Part shown: one piece after another, positions 42,943 to 51,254 of the stretch
How the letters are laid out: each line of letters begins with the position of its first letter
Position numbering within the stretch: the first letter of the stretch is position 1
DNA from: Selenomonadales bacterium
GTDB lineage: Bacteria > Bacillota > Negativicutes > Sporomusales > UBA7701
Length of the DNA: 64,000 bases
NCBI GenBank assembly: GCA_029976065.1
Contig: JARKNV010000072.1
Span: forward strand, 36,385-100,384
Reading direction: 5' to 3'
The notes under the pieces: model-generated
Told to the model about the DNA's origin: nothing
The model's database searches: none
The model's input: only the letters and a program-made list of their open reading frames with translations
Position numbers and translations under genes: made by a program

Positions 42943-44244
42943 TTACTTGAGCATCATTTTGGGAGCGAAGAGGACGATGTCGGGGTAGATGGTGATGAGG
43001 GCGGTCATGGCGAGCATGATTAAGAAGGACGGCAGGGCGTAGCGGGCGATCTTGAAGAGGTCGTCGCCGACCAGGCCGTTGATGACGAAGAGGTTGAAGC
43101 CGACGGGCGGGGTGATCTGGGCAAGCTCGATCATGATGACGAGGTAGATGCCGAACCATACGGGGTCGAAGCCGGCGGCCTTGATGAGGGGCGCGGCGAT
43201 GGGCAGGCTCATGACGATCATGGAGAAGCCGTCGAGGAGGCAGCCCATGATGAGGTACATGACGGAGAGGATGGCGATGAGCATGTAGGGGGATACGCCG
43301 AGGGTGGCGATGTATTTGGTGACCGCCGCCGGAATGCCGAGGTAGCCGACGGCGACGGACAGGAAGGAGGCGCCGGCGACGATCCACATGATCATGCAGG
43401 AGGTTTTGACCGAGCCCATGAGGGCGGATTTGAAGATTTCCCAGCTCAGGCTGCGGGAGATGAAGGCGAAGAACAAGGAGCCGACGACGCCGACGGCGGC
43501 CGCCTCGGTGGGGGTGGCCCAGCCGAGGTAGATGCTGCCGAGGACCATGACGATAAGAAAGATTACGGGCATCAGCAGGGGGATGGATTTGAGGCGGTCG
43601 TCCCAGGTGTAGGCGAGGTCGCTGCGGGGGGCGAGCTCGGGGTTGAAGAGGCAGCGGACGACTACATAGCCGCTGAAACCGATGGCGAGGATGAGCCCGG
43701 GTGCGAGGCCGGCGATGAAGAGTTTGCCGATGCTGACGTCGGCGACGATGCCGTAGACGAGCATGACCATGCTCGGCGGGATGAGGAAGCCGAGGGTGCC
43801 GGCGCCGGCCAGCGAGCCGAGGCAGAGGCCGCGGTCGTAATTGCGTTTCAGGAGTTCGGGAAGGGTTATTTTGCCGACGGTGGCGGTGGTGGCGGCCGAC
43901 GAGCCGCTGACGGCGGCGAAGAGGGTGCAGGCGCAGATGTTGACGTGCACGAGGCGGCCGGGCAGGCTGTCCATCCAGGGAGAGAGCCCTTTGAAAAGGT
44001 TTTCGGAGATTTTGCTCTTGAAGAGGATTTCGCCCATGAGGATGAAAAGCGGCAGGGCGATCATGGTCGAGCCGCTGGTGCCGTTCCAGACGATGTTGGC
44101 CATTACGGCCATGGGGTCGACGCTGGTAAAGAAGAAGAAGCCGATGGCGCCGATGATGAAGAGCGATATGCCGACCCAGACGGTGGTGCCGAGAGAGAAG
44201 GCCAGACAGGCCAGCATGATGCAGGAGATTGTCAATACGTCCAA
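42943..44244 (-). CDS. dctM: TRAP transporter large permease (DctM type)
   Basis: A 433-residue permease with about twelve to thirteen helices. Landmarks are SLFIIGAIGFFFFTSVDPMA, TLFAAVSGSSAATTATVGKI, GSLAGAGTLGFLIPPSMVML and LGWATPTEAAAVGVVGSLFF. It is the transport core of the second TRAP system in the window and is clearly a different paralogue from the one at 8217-9497. It lies 43 bases after dctQ and is followed by a hairpin and the two-component genes. Confidence 0.95.
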   Translation of the reverse strand: MDVLTISCIMLACLAFSLGTTVWVGISLFIIGAIGFFFFTSVDPMAVMANIVWNGTSGSTMIALPLFILMGEILFKSKISENLFKGLSPWMDSLPGRLVHVNICACTLFAAVSGSSAATTATVGKITLPELLKRNYDRGLCLGSLAGAGTLGFLIPPSMVMLVYGIVADVSIGKLFIAGLAPGLILAIGFSGYVVVRCLFNPELAPRSDLAYTWDDRLKSIPLLMPVIFLIVMVLGSIYLGWATPTEAAAVGVVGSLFFAFISRSLSWEIFKSALMGSVKTSCMIMWIVAGASFLSVAVGYLGIPAAVTKYIATLGVSPYMLIAILSVMYLIMGCLLDGFSMIVMSLPIAAPLIKAAGFDPVWFGIYLVIMIELAQITPPVGFNLFVINGLVGDDLFKIARYALPSFLIMLAMTALITIYPDIVLFAPKMMLK

Positions 44245-44287
44245 GCGAGTTCGCCTCCTCTATTGATATATGTTCGCCACATTCGGT

Positions 44288-44815
44288 TCACCGGCCCAGG
44301 GTGCTGGACTCGGCCTCACCGGTTTCGCCGGTGCGCAGTCTGATGAACGACCGGCAGATTTCGGCGGCGAACTGCAGCGTGAGGATGGCGGAACCCAGGG
44401 GCATGAAGAAGTGGGGGTATGCCAGGGGGGTGGCGGATATCTGCATTGAGCGGCTACCCGTTTTAATCGAGTCGAGGAAAAAGTCGGCGCAGTTCCAGGT
44501 GAGGATCAGGCAGAACAGAAAGCCGACGGTGAAGGCGTAGAGGTCAACCAGGGTACGGGACCGTCCCTTGAGGACTTCGTGAAGGAAGACCATGCGGATG
44601 TGGCTCTTGTCCCTGAGGGTGTAGGCGAGAGCCAGGAAGGTGAGGGCGGCCATGAGGTACCCGGTGTATTCTTCGGTGATGTAGAGGGTTTTGGCGAACA
44701 TGGTGCGGACGACCATCTCGGTGCAGACGAGGAGCAGGGCGACAATCATGAGGATGCCGGACAGTACGCCGCCGTACAGGGAGAGACGGTCGCAAAAGCG
44801 GATGAATGCTTCCAT
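44288..44815 (-). CDS. dctQ: TRAP transporter small permease (DctQ type)
   Basis: A 175-residue four-helix protein. The DctQ signature is visible in LLVCTEMVVRTMFAKTLYIT, EEYTGYLMAALTFLALAYTL and RDKSHIRMVFLHEVLKG. It is the accessory membrane subunit for the DctM encoded downstream. It is preceded by a strong hairpin that separates it from dctP. Confidence 0.92.
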   Translation of the reverse strand: MEAFIRFCDRLSLYGGVLSGILMIVALLLVCTEMVVRTMFAKTLYITEEYTGYLMAALTFLALAYTLRDKSHIRMVFLHEVLKGRSRTLVDLYAFTVGFLFCLILTWNCADFFLDSIKTGSRSMQISATPLAYPHFFMPLGSAILTLQFAAEICRSFIRLRTGETGEAESSTLGR

Positions 44816-44844
44816 GGTCTTCTTCCTTTCGCTTACTTAGGGGA

Positions 44845-44875
44845 AAGAACCGGCGGCCCGTAGCCGCCGGTTCTT
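44845..44875 (-). terminator. Strong hairpin between dctP and dctQ of the second TRAP operon
   Basis: A 13-base perfect inverted repeat (AAGAACCGGCGGC at 44845-44857 with GCCGCCGGTTCTT at 44863-44875) has a short T-stretch on the minus strand, 10 bases after the dctP stop. It is probably a partial terminator or a mRNA 3'-end stabiliser. Confidence 0.72.
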
Positions 44876-44884
44876 CGCTGCCTT

Positions 44885-45931
44885 TTACTGACGACCGACT
44901 TTCTTGTTGAACTCTTCCACTATTTGCTTGGCTTCGGCCGGAGCCGTCTTCAGCCACTCGTCGCGGATGGGTTTGGTGACTTTGGAGAGTTCGTTGAGGA
45001 ATTCCTTGCTGGGCGGAACGGTGACGATGCCGTTTTTGTTGGAGATGCCTTCCTGCTCTTTGTCGAGTTTGGCGACTTTTTCCCACATTTCTTTTTCGAG
45101 GTCTTTGCCGAGTTTGACGAGGGCGTCCTGGGTTTCCTTGTCAAGCTTGTTGAATTCCTTGAGGTTGACGGTGATGAGGTCGGTGGCCATGGTCACGTTC
45201 TGGGGGGAGTAGTATTTGAGCACTTCCCAGAACTTGGCGTCGACGGCGGTGGGGGTGGAGGTGAGGACGGAGTCGATGACGCCGGTGGCCAGCGAGGAGT
45301 AGACTTCGCTGAAGGGCAGCGGATAGGGAGTGCCGCCCACGGCCTGGATTACGAGGCCGCCGTTCTTATCGTAGGTGCGGGTTTTGAGGCCCTTCATGTC
45401 GGCGACCGATTTGACTTCCTTCTTGGACCAGATGCCGGCGGCCGGCCAGGGGGCTATATAGAGGATCTTCTGGCCCCATTTGGTTTCGGCGGCTTTGTCG
45501 AAGTGGGGACGGGCGATGTCGTTGAGGATTTTGCCTTCTTCGAAGCTCTGGATGAGGAACGGCAGGGTGACGACGTTGAACAGCGGCTCGTCGCCGGCCA
45601 CGCCGCTCGTCAGCATGTCTGACATGGGCACGAGGCCGTCACGGACGACTTTGAGAAGCTCGGGGCCTTTGTAGCCGAGGGCGCCGCCCGAGTTGACGGT
45701 GATCTCGACTTTGCCTTTGGTGACATCCTTGGCGCGTTTGGCGAATTCTTCGAGGCCTTGGGTCTGATGGTTGTTCGGCGGCCAGACGGAGTTGGCGACC
45801 CATTTGACGGGGCCGGCCGCTTTCTGGGGCTCGGCCTGTTTGCCGCCGCCGCAGCCTGCCAGGACTAGGGACAGGATGATGACAACAGCGAGGCCCAGGG
45901 TAAGGAAACCGGATTTGCGGAACGAACGCAT
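44885..45931 (-). CDS. dctP: TRAP transporter solute-binding lipoprotein (DctP family)
   Basis: A 348-residue binding lipoprotein: signal MRSFRKSGFLTLGLAVVIIL with lipobox LVLAGC near residue 27, then a DctP fold (NNHQTQGLEEFAKRAKDVTK, and MKGLKTRTYDKNGGLVIQAV with the conserved Arg). It differs strongly from the DctP at 10068-11087, so the two systems should have different ligands. GAAGGGGG precedes the ATG. It is the first gene of a five-gene operon: dctP, dctQ, dctM, kinase, regulator. Confidence 0.94.
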   Translation of the reverse strand: MRSFRKSGFLTLGLAVVIILSLVLAGCGGGKQAEPQKAAGPVKWVANSVWPPNNHQTQGLEEFAKRAKDVTKGKVEITVNSGGALGYKGPELLKVVRDGLVPMSDMLTSGVAGDEPLFNVVTLPFLIQSFEEGKILNDIARPHFDKAAETKWGQKILYIAPWPAAGIWSKKEVKSVADMKGLKTRTYDKNGGLVIQAVGGTPYPLPFSEVYSSLATGVIDSVLTSTPTAVDAKFWEVLKYYSPQNVTMATDLITVNLKEFNKLDKETQDALVKLGKDLEKEMWEKVAKLDKEQEGISNKNGIVTVPPSKEFLNELSKVTKPIRDEWLKTAPAEAKQIVEEFNKKVGRQ

Positions 45932-46371
45932 GAATTAACCCCCTTCTAAAATTGGTGTGATACCGTTGCGCGCCTTGGCTACGCGGGGAGAGGCCGCCCG
46001 GGGCGCGTCCCTCTCTCAAGCCTCCCGGAAAAATGAGATAAACATTGTTATACATTATTTTAGGCTATCTCCGGCGGTCTGTCCACAGGAGTGTAATAAA
46101 AAAGCCGCCTAAGGCTCATAAAAAAAACATTACTCCGCAATGGGCGAACTTTTTCGCCGCGCCGTCCACTCCCCCGCCCTGCCTGCGGGCTAGCTTCCAT
46201 ACTTAAGTAGACCTTCGGTGAGAGGATAATTTTTCCTGCCGGCCCGGCGCGGCGGCCGCGACTTTTTCTCGGTTGGCGCGTTCCGGGCGGGGGCGGAGCA
46301 GGATTTCGGCCGTGCCGCCATGGCTGGCGGACGTACTTCCCGTTCCGGAAAAGGTGTTGTGCTTAACCTTC

Positions 46372-46398
46372 GCCGGCAGGGTATTTTTTCCTGCCGGC
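46372..46398. repeat. Nine-base inverted repeat in the dctP upstream region
   Basis: GCCGGCAGG pairs perfectly with CCTGCCGGC around GTATTTTTT. A related TTTTTCCTGCCGGC occurs at about 46228-46241. The 45932-46371 stretch otherwise holds the upstream region of dctP; an open frame through it lacks a ribosome site. Confidence 0.5.
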
Positions 46399-46407
46399 AC
46401 GCAAAAC

Positions 46408-46435
46408 GGGGCTTTATCGCAAGCGATAAAGCCCC
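46408..46435 (-). terminator. Terminator of the EamA transporter gene
   Basis: GGGGCTTTATCGC (46408-46420) pairs perfectly with GCGATAAAGCCCC (46423-46435). The minus strand continues GTTTTGC. It lies 18 bases after the stop codon. Confidence 0.8.
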
Positions 46436-46453
46436 GCGGCGTTGCGGAACTGG

Positions 46454-47434
46454 TTAACCGGCTGTCGTTTGGCTGCTGTCGGCCGCTTTGGCGGCGGCGG
46501 TGTTGGCGCCGTAGGCGCCGAGCAGGATGAGCAGGGTGCCGGCGGCCTGCAGGAGGGTGAAGGCTTCCTTGAGGAAGACGACACCTGCGACGACGGTGAT
46601 GATGGTGGTGATTCCCGACAGGGAGGCCATTTTGTTCGGCCCGAGGTAACGGATGCCGACGGCGTAGAGGGTAAAGCCGGTGACCGAGGATACGAGGCCG
46701 AGGTAGAGGACGGCGGTGAGGAAACCGCCGTCGGTAAACGGCAGGAGGAGGTATTCGCGCAGGGTGCCGGCGGCGAGGTGCTCGCGGAGCGCCAGGGGCG
46801 TGAAGACGGCCGCTCCCGCGACGGCCATGCCGTAGACGCGTTCGAGGGGCGAGTAGATGAGGTATTTGCGGGTGAGGATGATGCACATCGCGTCGGCGGC
46901 GAGGGCGAGAAACATGAACAGGTAGCCGGCGGGAACGAAGGCGGCGCTCAGCCCTTTGGCGACGATGACGAGGATGACCCCGGCCACGGCGACGAAGATG
47001 GACGCCGCCTGCCTGGGGGTGGGGTGCTCCTTGAGGATGAGCATGGACAGCGTCATGATGGCGATCGGCCCGGCGGCGAGGATGGCGGCCCCTTCGGTGG
47101 CGGTGGTCAGCTGCAGGCCCCGCCCTTCGGCGAGGAAGTAGGTGACGGGGCCGAAGGCGGTGATTGCCAGCAGCCCCCTGAGCGGCTTGCCGCGGAAGTT
47201 GACCTTGAATACGCCCGCCGCTATCAGGGCCGTCATGGCCGTGAAGGCGACGAGGAAGCGCCAGCTTATCAGCGTCAGCACCGATACGCCGCTGACGCCG
47301 GTTTTGGTGAAGATGAGGCTGAGCCCGAACAGGCAGCAGGCGGTGAGTGCGCAGGTCAAGCCGATTTTCCGCTTGTTCTGCCCCGTGTACCATTTTTCGA
47401 CGTGCTCGGTTGCGGCAAATTTTTTCCGGACCAA
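46454..47434 (-). CDS. EamA/DMT family transporter
   Basis: A 326-residue protein with ten predicted helices in two EamA repeats. The first opens CALTACCLFGLSLIFTKTGV and contains TYFLAEGRGLQLTTATEGAA. The second includes YLGLVSSVTGFTLYAVGIRY and ends GTLLILLGAYGANTA. DMT proteins export or import amino acids and other metabolites; the substrate is unknown. TTG at 47434 follows GGAAGGCG; no nearer ATG fits. It is monocistronic with a clear terminator. Confidence 0.87.
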   Translation of the reverse strand: MVRKKFAATEHVEKWYTGQNKRKIGLTCALTACCLFGLSLIFTKTGVSGVSVLTLISWRFLVAFTAMTALIAAGVFKVNFRGKPLRGLLAITAFGPVTYFLAEGRGLQLTTATEGAAILAAGPIAIMTLSMLILKEHPTPRQAASIFVAVAGVILVIVAKGLSAAFVPAGYLFMFLALAADAMCIILTRKYLIYSPLERVYGMAVAGAAVFTPLALREHLAAGTLREYLLLPFTDGGFLTAVLYLGLVSSVTGFTLYAVGIRYLGPNKMASLSGITTIITVVAGVVFLKEAFTLLQAAGTLLILLGAYGANTAAAKAADSSQTTAG

Positions 47435-47600
47435 TATTGTCGCCTTCCGTTGCCAAGAAGTTTTTGCGCTTGCTGGTTTTAAGCGAATACTTTTACCATT
47501 TTCGCTGCCGGGGCGGTTATTCCTTTATATATGTATGCTCCGGCAAGGGGTTTTGTCGCCAGCCGGCGGGAATCTGGCCGCGGGCGGGGGCGCGGAAGGC

Positions 47601-48545
47601 TCAGAGCACTTCGTCGAGAAGGCGGAAGACGTTCAGGTGGGCGATTTTTTCGACGCTGGCCGGGGGAATGTTTTTCTTGAGCAGGTATTCGATGATCGCC
47701 GGGAATTTTTCCACTCCCTCGGCGCCGCGCGGCGGTCTTTTTATGCCGTCGTAGTCGGAGCCGAAGGCGACGCAGTCGTCGCCGACGAGCGCCAGCATGT
47801 GGTCGATGTGGCGGTAGATGCTGTCGATGTCGGCCTCGGCCGGGTCGGCGGCCAGAAACTGGGAGGCGAAGTTGATGCCGATGACGCCCCGGTTCGCGGC
47901 GATGGCTCTGATCTGGTCGTCGGTGAGGTTGCGGGGGACGTCGCAGACGGCGGTGGCGTCGGAGTGGGTGGCCATTATCGGTTTTTCGCTGAGTTCGATG
48001 ACGTCCCAGAAGCCTTGGGGGGCGATGTGCGAGACGTCGACGATCATGCCGAGCCGGTTCATTTCCCGCACGACCTGCCGGCCGAAGGCGGTGAGCCCGC
48101 CGCCGGTGATGGCGTCGTTGACGCCGTCGGCGATGTCGTTGCGGTTGCTCCAGGTGAGGGTCATACATCTGACGCCAAGCTGGTAGAAGATCCGCAGGGC
48201 TTCGAGGCTGCCTTCGACGGCGCCGCCTTCTTCGACGGCCAGCAGGGTGGCGACCTGGTGCCGTCTGGCGTCGCGGGCGTCCTGGCGGGTGAGTACGGGC
48301 AGGCAATCTATCCCCCGCCGGCTGAGGTCGGCCAGTTCGCGGTTGTACTTGTCGAGCAGCAGCAGGGCGTAGCGGAGGCCGCCCTGATAGCGGTATTCGC
48401 TGGGGACGTAGATGGCGCAGAATTGCAGGCCGCCGCCGTTGGCGATCAGCCGCCGGAGGTCGAGGTGATGGTCGTTCTCGTAGAGGCTGGTGCCTTGTTC
48501 GTGGAGTTTGGTGAGGGTGTCGCAGTGACAGTCGCAAATGTACAT
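47601..48545 (-). CDS. Membrane (renal-type) dipeptidase, peptidase family M19
   Basis: A 314-residue zinc amidohydrolase-fold dipeptidase. The metal ligands are in YICDCHCDTL (H-x-D type), LLAVEEGGAVEGSLEALRIF (bridging Glu), and the two His regions VDVSHIAPQGFWDVIE and PIMATHSDATAVCDVPRNLT. The product side has FGSDYDGIKRPPRGAEG. It cleaves dipeptides, including some with D-residues or dehydro-residues, and may act in peptide scavenging. It is cytoplasmic by sequence (no signal peptide). The DUF1848 gene is 72 bases upstream. Confidence 0.92.
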   Translation of the reverse strand: MYICDCHCDTLTKLHEQGTSLYENDHHLDLRRLIANGGGLQFCAIYVPSEYRYQGGLRYALLLLDKYNRELADLSRRGIDCLPVLTRQDARDARRHQVATLLAVEEGGAVEGSLEALRIFYQLGVRCMTLTWSNRNDIADGVNDAITGGGLTAFGRQVVREMNRLGMIVDVSHIAPQGFWDVIELSEKPIMATHSDATAVCDVPRNLTDDQIRAIAANRGVIGINFASQFLAADPAEADIDSIYRHIDHMLALVGDDCVAFGSDYDGIKRPPRGAEGVEKFPAIIEYLLKKNIPPASVEKIAHLNVFRLLDEVL

Positions 48546-48617
48546 GAGGAACGCCTTCCTTCCTGTGGGGGTGGGGGCGACGCGCCGGACGGCGGACCAA
48601 CCGGGCGGGTCCGGGCG

Positions 48618-49478
48618 TTATTTGCGCGCATAGCAGTAGAGGCAGTTGAAGCCGCACGGCTGGTCGTACCCGCCGATGTCGATGCTTTTGGTGCAGCCGC
48701 AGGCGGCGCGCTGGCCGCTGTCGCGGGCGAGGGAGGCTTTTTCGCCGGCGAGGGCGGCGAGGAGGGCGCCGTCGATGCACCGCCCGGGGGCAAGGCCGGG
48801 AACGGCGGCGAGGAGGGACGAGGCGCAGGATTGGAGGGTGAAGCCGTGGGCAGCGGCGGTTGCGGCGAGGCGGGCGAAGAAGATGGCGAGGAGGTCGCCG
48901 GCGAGGGGGATGAAACCTAAGCCGCGCTCGGCGGCGAGGCGTTTTTGGACGTAGGGGTAAAGGGCGATGTGGGAGGTGGCGAGGCGGCAGCCGCGCAGGC
49001 CGAGGGCGGCGAGGTCGCGGCAGAGGGTGTCGAAGGCGGCGAGGCGCGCCCGGCCGGGTTTGGCGGCGTCGGGCCGGTGCTCGCCGCCGGTGGAGATGAG
49101 GACGGGGTCGAAGCGGATGGTGAACTGCTCGGGGCGGTGGCGGGCGAGGAGGCCTTCGAGGGTGCGCAGGGAGGCGGCGTAGGACGGTACGCCCGGCTCG
49201 AGGCGGGGCGAGTAGTTGTTGATGGTGTAGTGGAAGTAGAGGTTGTAGTCGGCAAGGCGGCCGGGGTCGGCGAGGACGTTGGCGAAGTCCTTGCTCCAGA
49301 GGACGATGGTGTGGACATTGCGGGGGGTGAGGTCGACGCGGTAGGAGAGCGCCGGAAAGCGGGGGTTGGCGACGACGGCTTCGCCGGCGCGGAGGGCGTC
49401 CTGCAGCCAGCGGTAGTGGAAGCGCGGCAGGTCGGTGCGGCGGGAGGCGGAGATGACGGTTTTGAGTTTGGCGGCCAT
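48618..49478 (-). CDS. DUF1848 family protein with radical-SAM-like Cys motif
   Basis: A 286-residue protein of the DUF1848 family: TVISASRRTDLPRFHYRWLQ near the start, then RNVHTIVLWSKDFANVLADP, TINNYSPRLEPGVPSYAASL and FTIRFDPVLIS. It ends in a Cys-rich segment with ACGCTKSIDIGGYDQPCGFN and then CLYCYARK, resembling the C-x-x-C of spore photoproduct lyase-like radical-SAM proteins. The biochemical role is not established. ATG at 49478 follows GGGGAGGAC. It lies 20 bases after the deacetylase gene. Confidence 0.85.
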   Translation of the reverse strand: MAAKLKTVISASRRTDLPRFHYRWLQDALRAGEAVVANPRFPALSYRVDLTPRNVHTIVLWSKDFANVLADPGRLADYNLYFHYTINNYSPRLEPGVPSYAASLRTLEGLLARHRPEQFTIRFDPVLISTGGEHRPDAAKPGRARLAAFDTLCRDLAALGLRGCRLATSHIALYPYVQKRLAAERGLGFIPLAGDLLAIFFARLAATAAAHGFTLQSCASSLLAAVPGLAPGRCIDGALLAALAGEKASLARDSGQRAACGCTKSIDIGGYDQPCGFNCLYCYARK

Positions 49479-49498
49479 TTGCTTTGTCCTCCCCGGGT

Positions 49499-50236
49499 TT
49501 AGAGACAGCCGGCGAGCCGCCGCCCGTTGCGGAATACGGGGATGCGGCTCAGGGCGAGGGGGTCGCCGCCGGTGTCGGCGTAACCGCGCCTGACGGTGAA
49601 GCCCGCCCAGTAGCCGGCGTCGCGGGCGGCGGCGAGGGTGGCGTCGTTGTAGCTGCCGTAGGGGTAGGCGACGGCGCCGACTTCTTTGCCGAGCAGGTCT
49701 TCGAGGCAGGCTTTCGATCTTTCCATTTCGACGACGTTTTCCCATTTGGCAAGGGTGGCGAGCGGCCGGTGGCTGACGGTGTGGGAGCCGATGCCCATGC
49801 CGGCGGCGGACATTTCCATGAGCTGGGAGGCGGTCATGCGGCCGGGCTGGCCGAGACGGCCGGTGATGATGAAGAAGGTGGCGGTCATGCCGTAGGTTTT
49901 GAGGAGCGGAAAGGCGGCGGCGTAGTTGTCGAGGTAGCCGTCGTCGAAGGTGAGGAAGATGGCGTTCTCGGGCAGCGGCCGGCCGGCGAGGAGGTGCTGT
50001 TTGAGGCTGGCGACGGTGAGGGTGAGGTAGCCGTTGTCGGCGAGGAAGCGCAGGTCGGCGGCGAAGCGGCTGTCGGCGATGGTGAGGTCGTCGGACCCGT
50101 CGCCGACCCGGTGGTATACGGGGACGGGGATGAAGGCGCCGGCGGCGGCGGCCGGCGGCCGCAGGAGGAAGGGGCCGGCGAACGAAGCGGCGAGGGCGAG
50201 AGCGGATTTTTGCAGGAACTGGCGGCGGGTGAGCAT
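49499..50236 (-). CDS. Exported polysaccharide deacetylase (CE4/NodB)
   Basis: A 245-residue enzyme with a twin-Arg-like signal (LTRRQFLQKSALALAASFAG) followed by a NodB domain. The metal and catalytic residues are in IFLTFDDGYLDNYAAAF (Asp pair) and GIGSHTVSHRPLATLAKWEN (two His), with AVAYPYGSYNDATL further on. It removes N- or O-acetyl groups from peptidoglycan or exopolysaccharide. The folding-dependent Tat route fits a metal cofactor. The only nearby ribosome site (GGAGG) is about 13 bases upstream of this ATG, so the start is not certain. Confidence 0.88.
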   Translation of the reverse strand: MLTRRQFLQKSALALAASFAGPFLLRPPAAAAGAFIPVPVYHRVGDGSDDLTIADSRFAADLRFLADNGYLTLTVASLKQHLLAGRPLPENAIFLTFDDGYLDNYAAAFPLLKTYGMTATFFIITGRLGQPGRMTASQLMEMSAAGMGIGSHTVSHRPLATLAKWENVVEMERSKACLEDLLGKEVGAVAYPYGSYNDATLAAARDAGYWAGFTVRRGYADTGGDPLALSRIPVFRNGRRLAGCL

Positions 50237-50404
50237 GCGGCCGGTGATGCCTCCTTGCTGGGCGTCGAAATAATTTGTCGCTTTAATTTACAAATTATAC
50301 AATTTTCATTTTACACCCTGGTGGCGGCCGCGGACAATAGGCGTATTTCGCCGAATTACCGGCGATAACGGTGGCGGACGACGCCCCAGCGCGCTTGATG
50401 GCGA

Positions 50405-50432
50405 TTGTTTCCTGTGCTAGACTTAATATGAT
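50405..50432 (+). promoter_or_regulatory. Promoter of the HPP-family gene
   Basis: TTGTTT (50405-50410), a 16-base spacer, and TATGAT (50427-50432). The predicted start near 50439 favours the ATG at 50479 as the coding start. Confidence 0.5.
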
Positions 50433-50478
50433 TATTTCCTGGCGGCTGATGTCGGGAGTGCTGATTAGAGATGATGTA

Positions 50479-50988
50479 ATGGAAGCGATTAAGGGTTCCC
50501 CGCTTTTGAAAAACCGGGCGCGCCGCCTGCATGCCCTCCGTTTGCTCGGGTCCTGTTTGGGCTGCCTGGCGGTGATCGCCATGACCGCCTATTTGTCGAC
50601 GGTTTCGGGATTGTCGTTCCTGCTGCCTTCGTTCGGCGCCAGCAGCGTTATTTTGTTTGTCATTCCCACGAGCGCTTATGCCCAGCCCCGCAGCCTCGTG
50701 GGCGGACATCTCCTGTCGAGCGCGATCGGCCTGACGGTCTATTTCTGGCTGGGAACGACTTGGTGGTCGTTATCGCTGTCGGTGGGCCTCGCGGTAGCGG
50801 TGATGCTGGTGTCGAGAACCCTGCACCCTCCCGCGGCGGCCGATCCCCTCTTTTTCATGATGCAGGGCGGCCTGTCGTGGCAAACGGTAATGGTGCCCGC
50901 GTTGTGCGGCAGCCTGCTGCTGGTGCTGTTCGCTTTCATCTACGTCAATCGGGTGCTTAAACGGCCGTACCCGCAATATTGGTTATAG
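50479..50988 (+). CDS. HPP family membrane protein
   Basis: A 169-residue membrane protein with four to five helices. The family's His-Pro-Pro signature is in VSRTLHPPAAADPLFFMMQG, and the first helix hairpin carries PSFGASSVILFVIPTSAYAQ followed by PRSLVGGHLLSSAIG. Plant and cyanobacterial relatives transport nitrite; in bacteria the role is usually unknown. The start is uncertain: 50479 suits the promoter, while an in-frame ATG at 50449 would leave a ten-base leader. A terminator follows. Confidence 0.82.
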   Translation: MEAIKGSPLLKNRARRLHALRLLGSCLGCLAVIAMTAYLSTVSGLSFLLPSFGASSVILFVIPTSAYAQPRSLVGGHLLSSAIGLTVYFWLGTTWWSLSLSVGLAVAVMLVSRTLHPPAAADPLFFMMQGGLSWQTVMVPALCGSLLLVLFAFIYVNRVLKRPYPQYWL

Positions 50989-51000
50989 CGATTTTCTTGA

Positions 51001-51025
51001 AGGGCATCCGGGAAGCGGATGCCCT
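51001..51025 (+). terminator. Terminator of the HPP-family gene
   Basis: AGGGCATCCG pairs perfectly with CGGATGCCCT (five-base loop), 12 bases after the stop codon; the T-tract is weak. The following 51026-51254 is upstream sequence for glcD with no gene seen. Confidence 0.7.
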
Positions 51026-51254
51026 TCGCTTATCTGCGCTCGTCCGGACAGCCGCAGAGGTCGCCCGCCCGGAATCGCCGTTTATTATTCGTGGTGAGTT
51101 GTGGAAAATTGAAGAAGGTATCCTTCCGTCGGATAGCGAATGGTTTATAAACCGGTTTGCGGGCGGGGTTTACGCCTACCTGGTCTGACAACCAGGACAA
51201 TGAATCCGGCAAGATTTCTCATTTTTCATAAATTTGTGTAAAGGAGCGGGAGAA

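Noticed and set aside
46203..46400. Minus-strand frame through the dctP upstream region
   Set aside because: The frame is an extension of a shadow of the EamA gene, has no ribosome site and crosses the EamA terminator.
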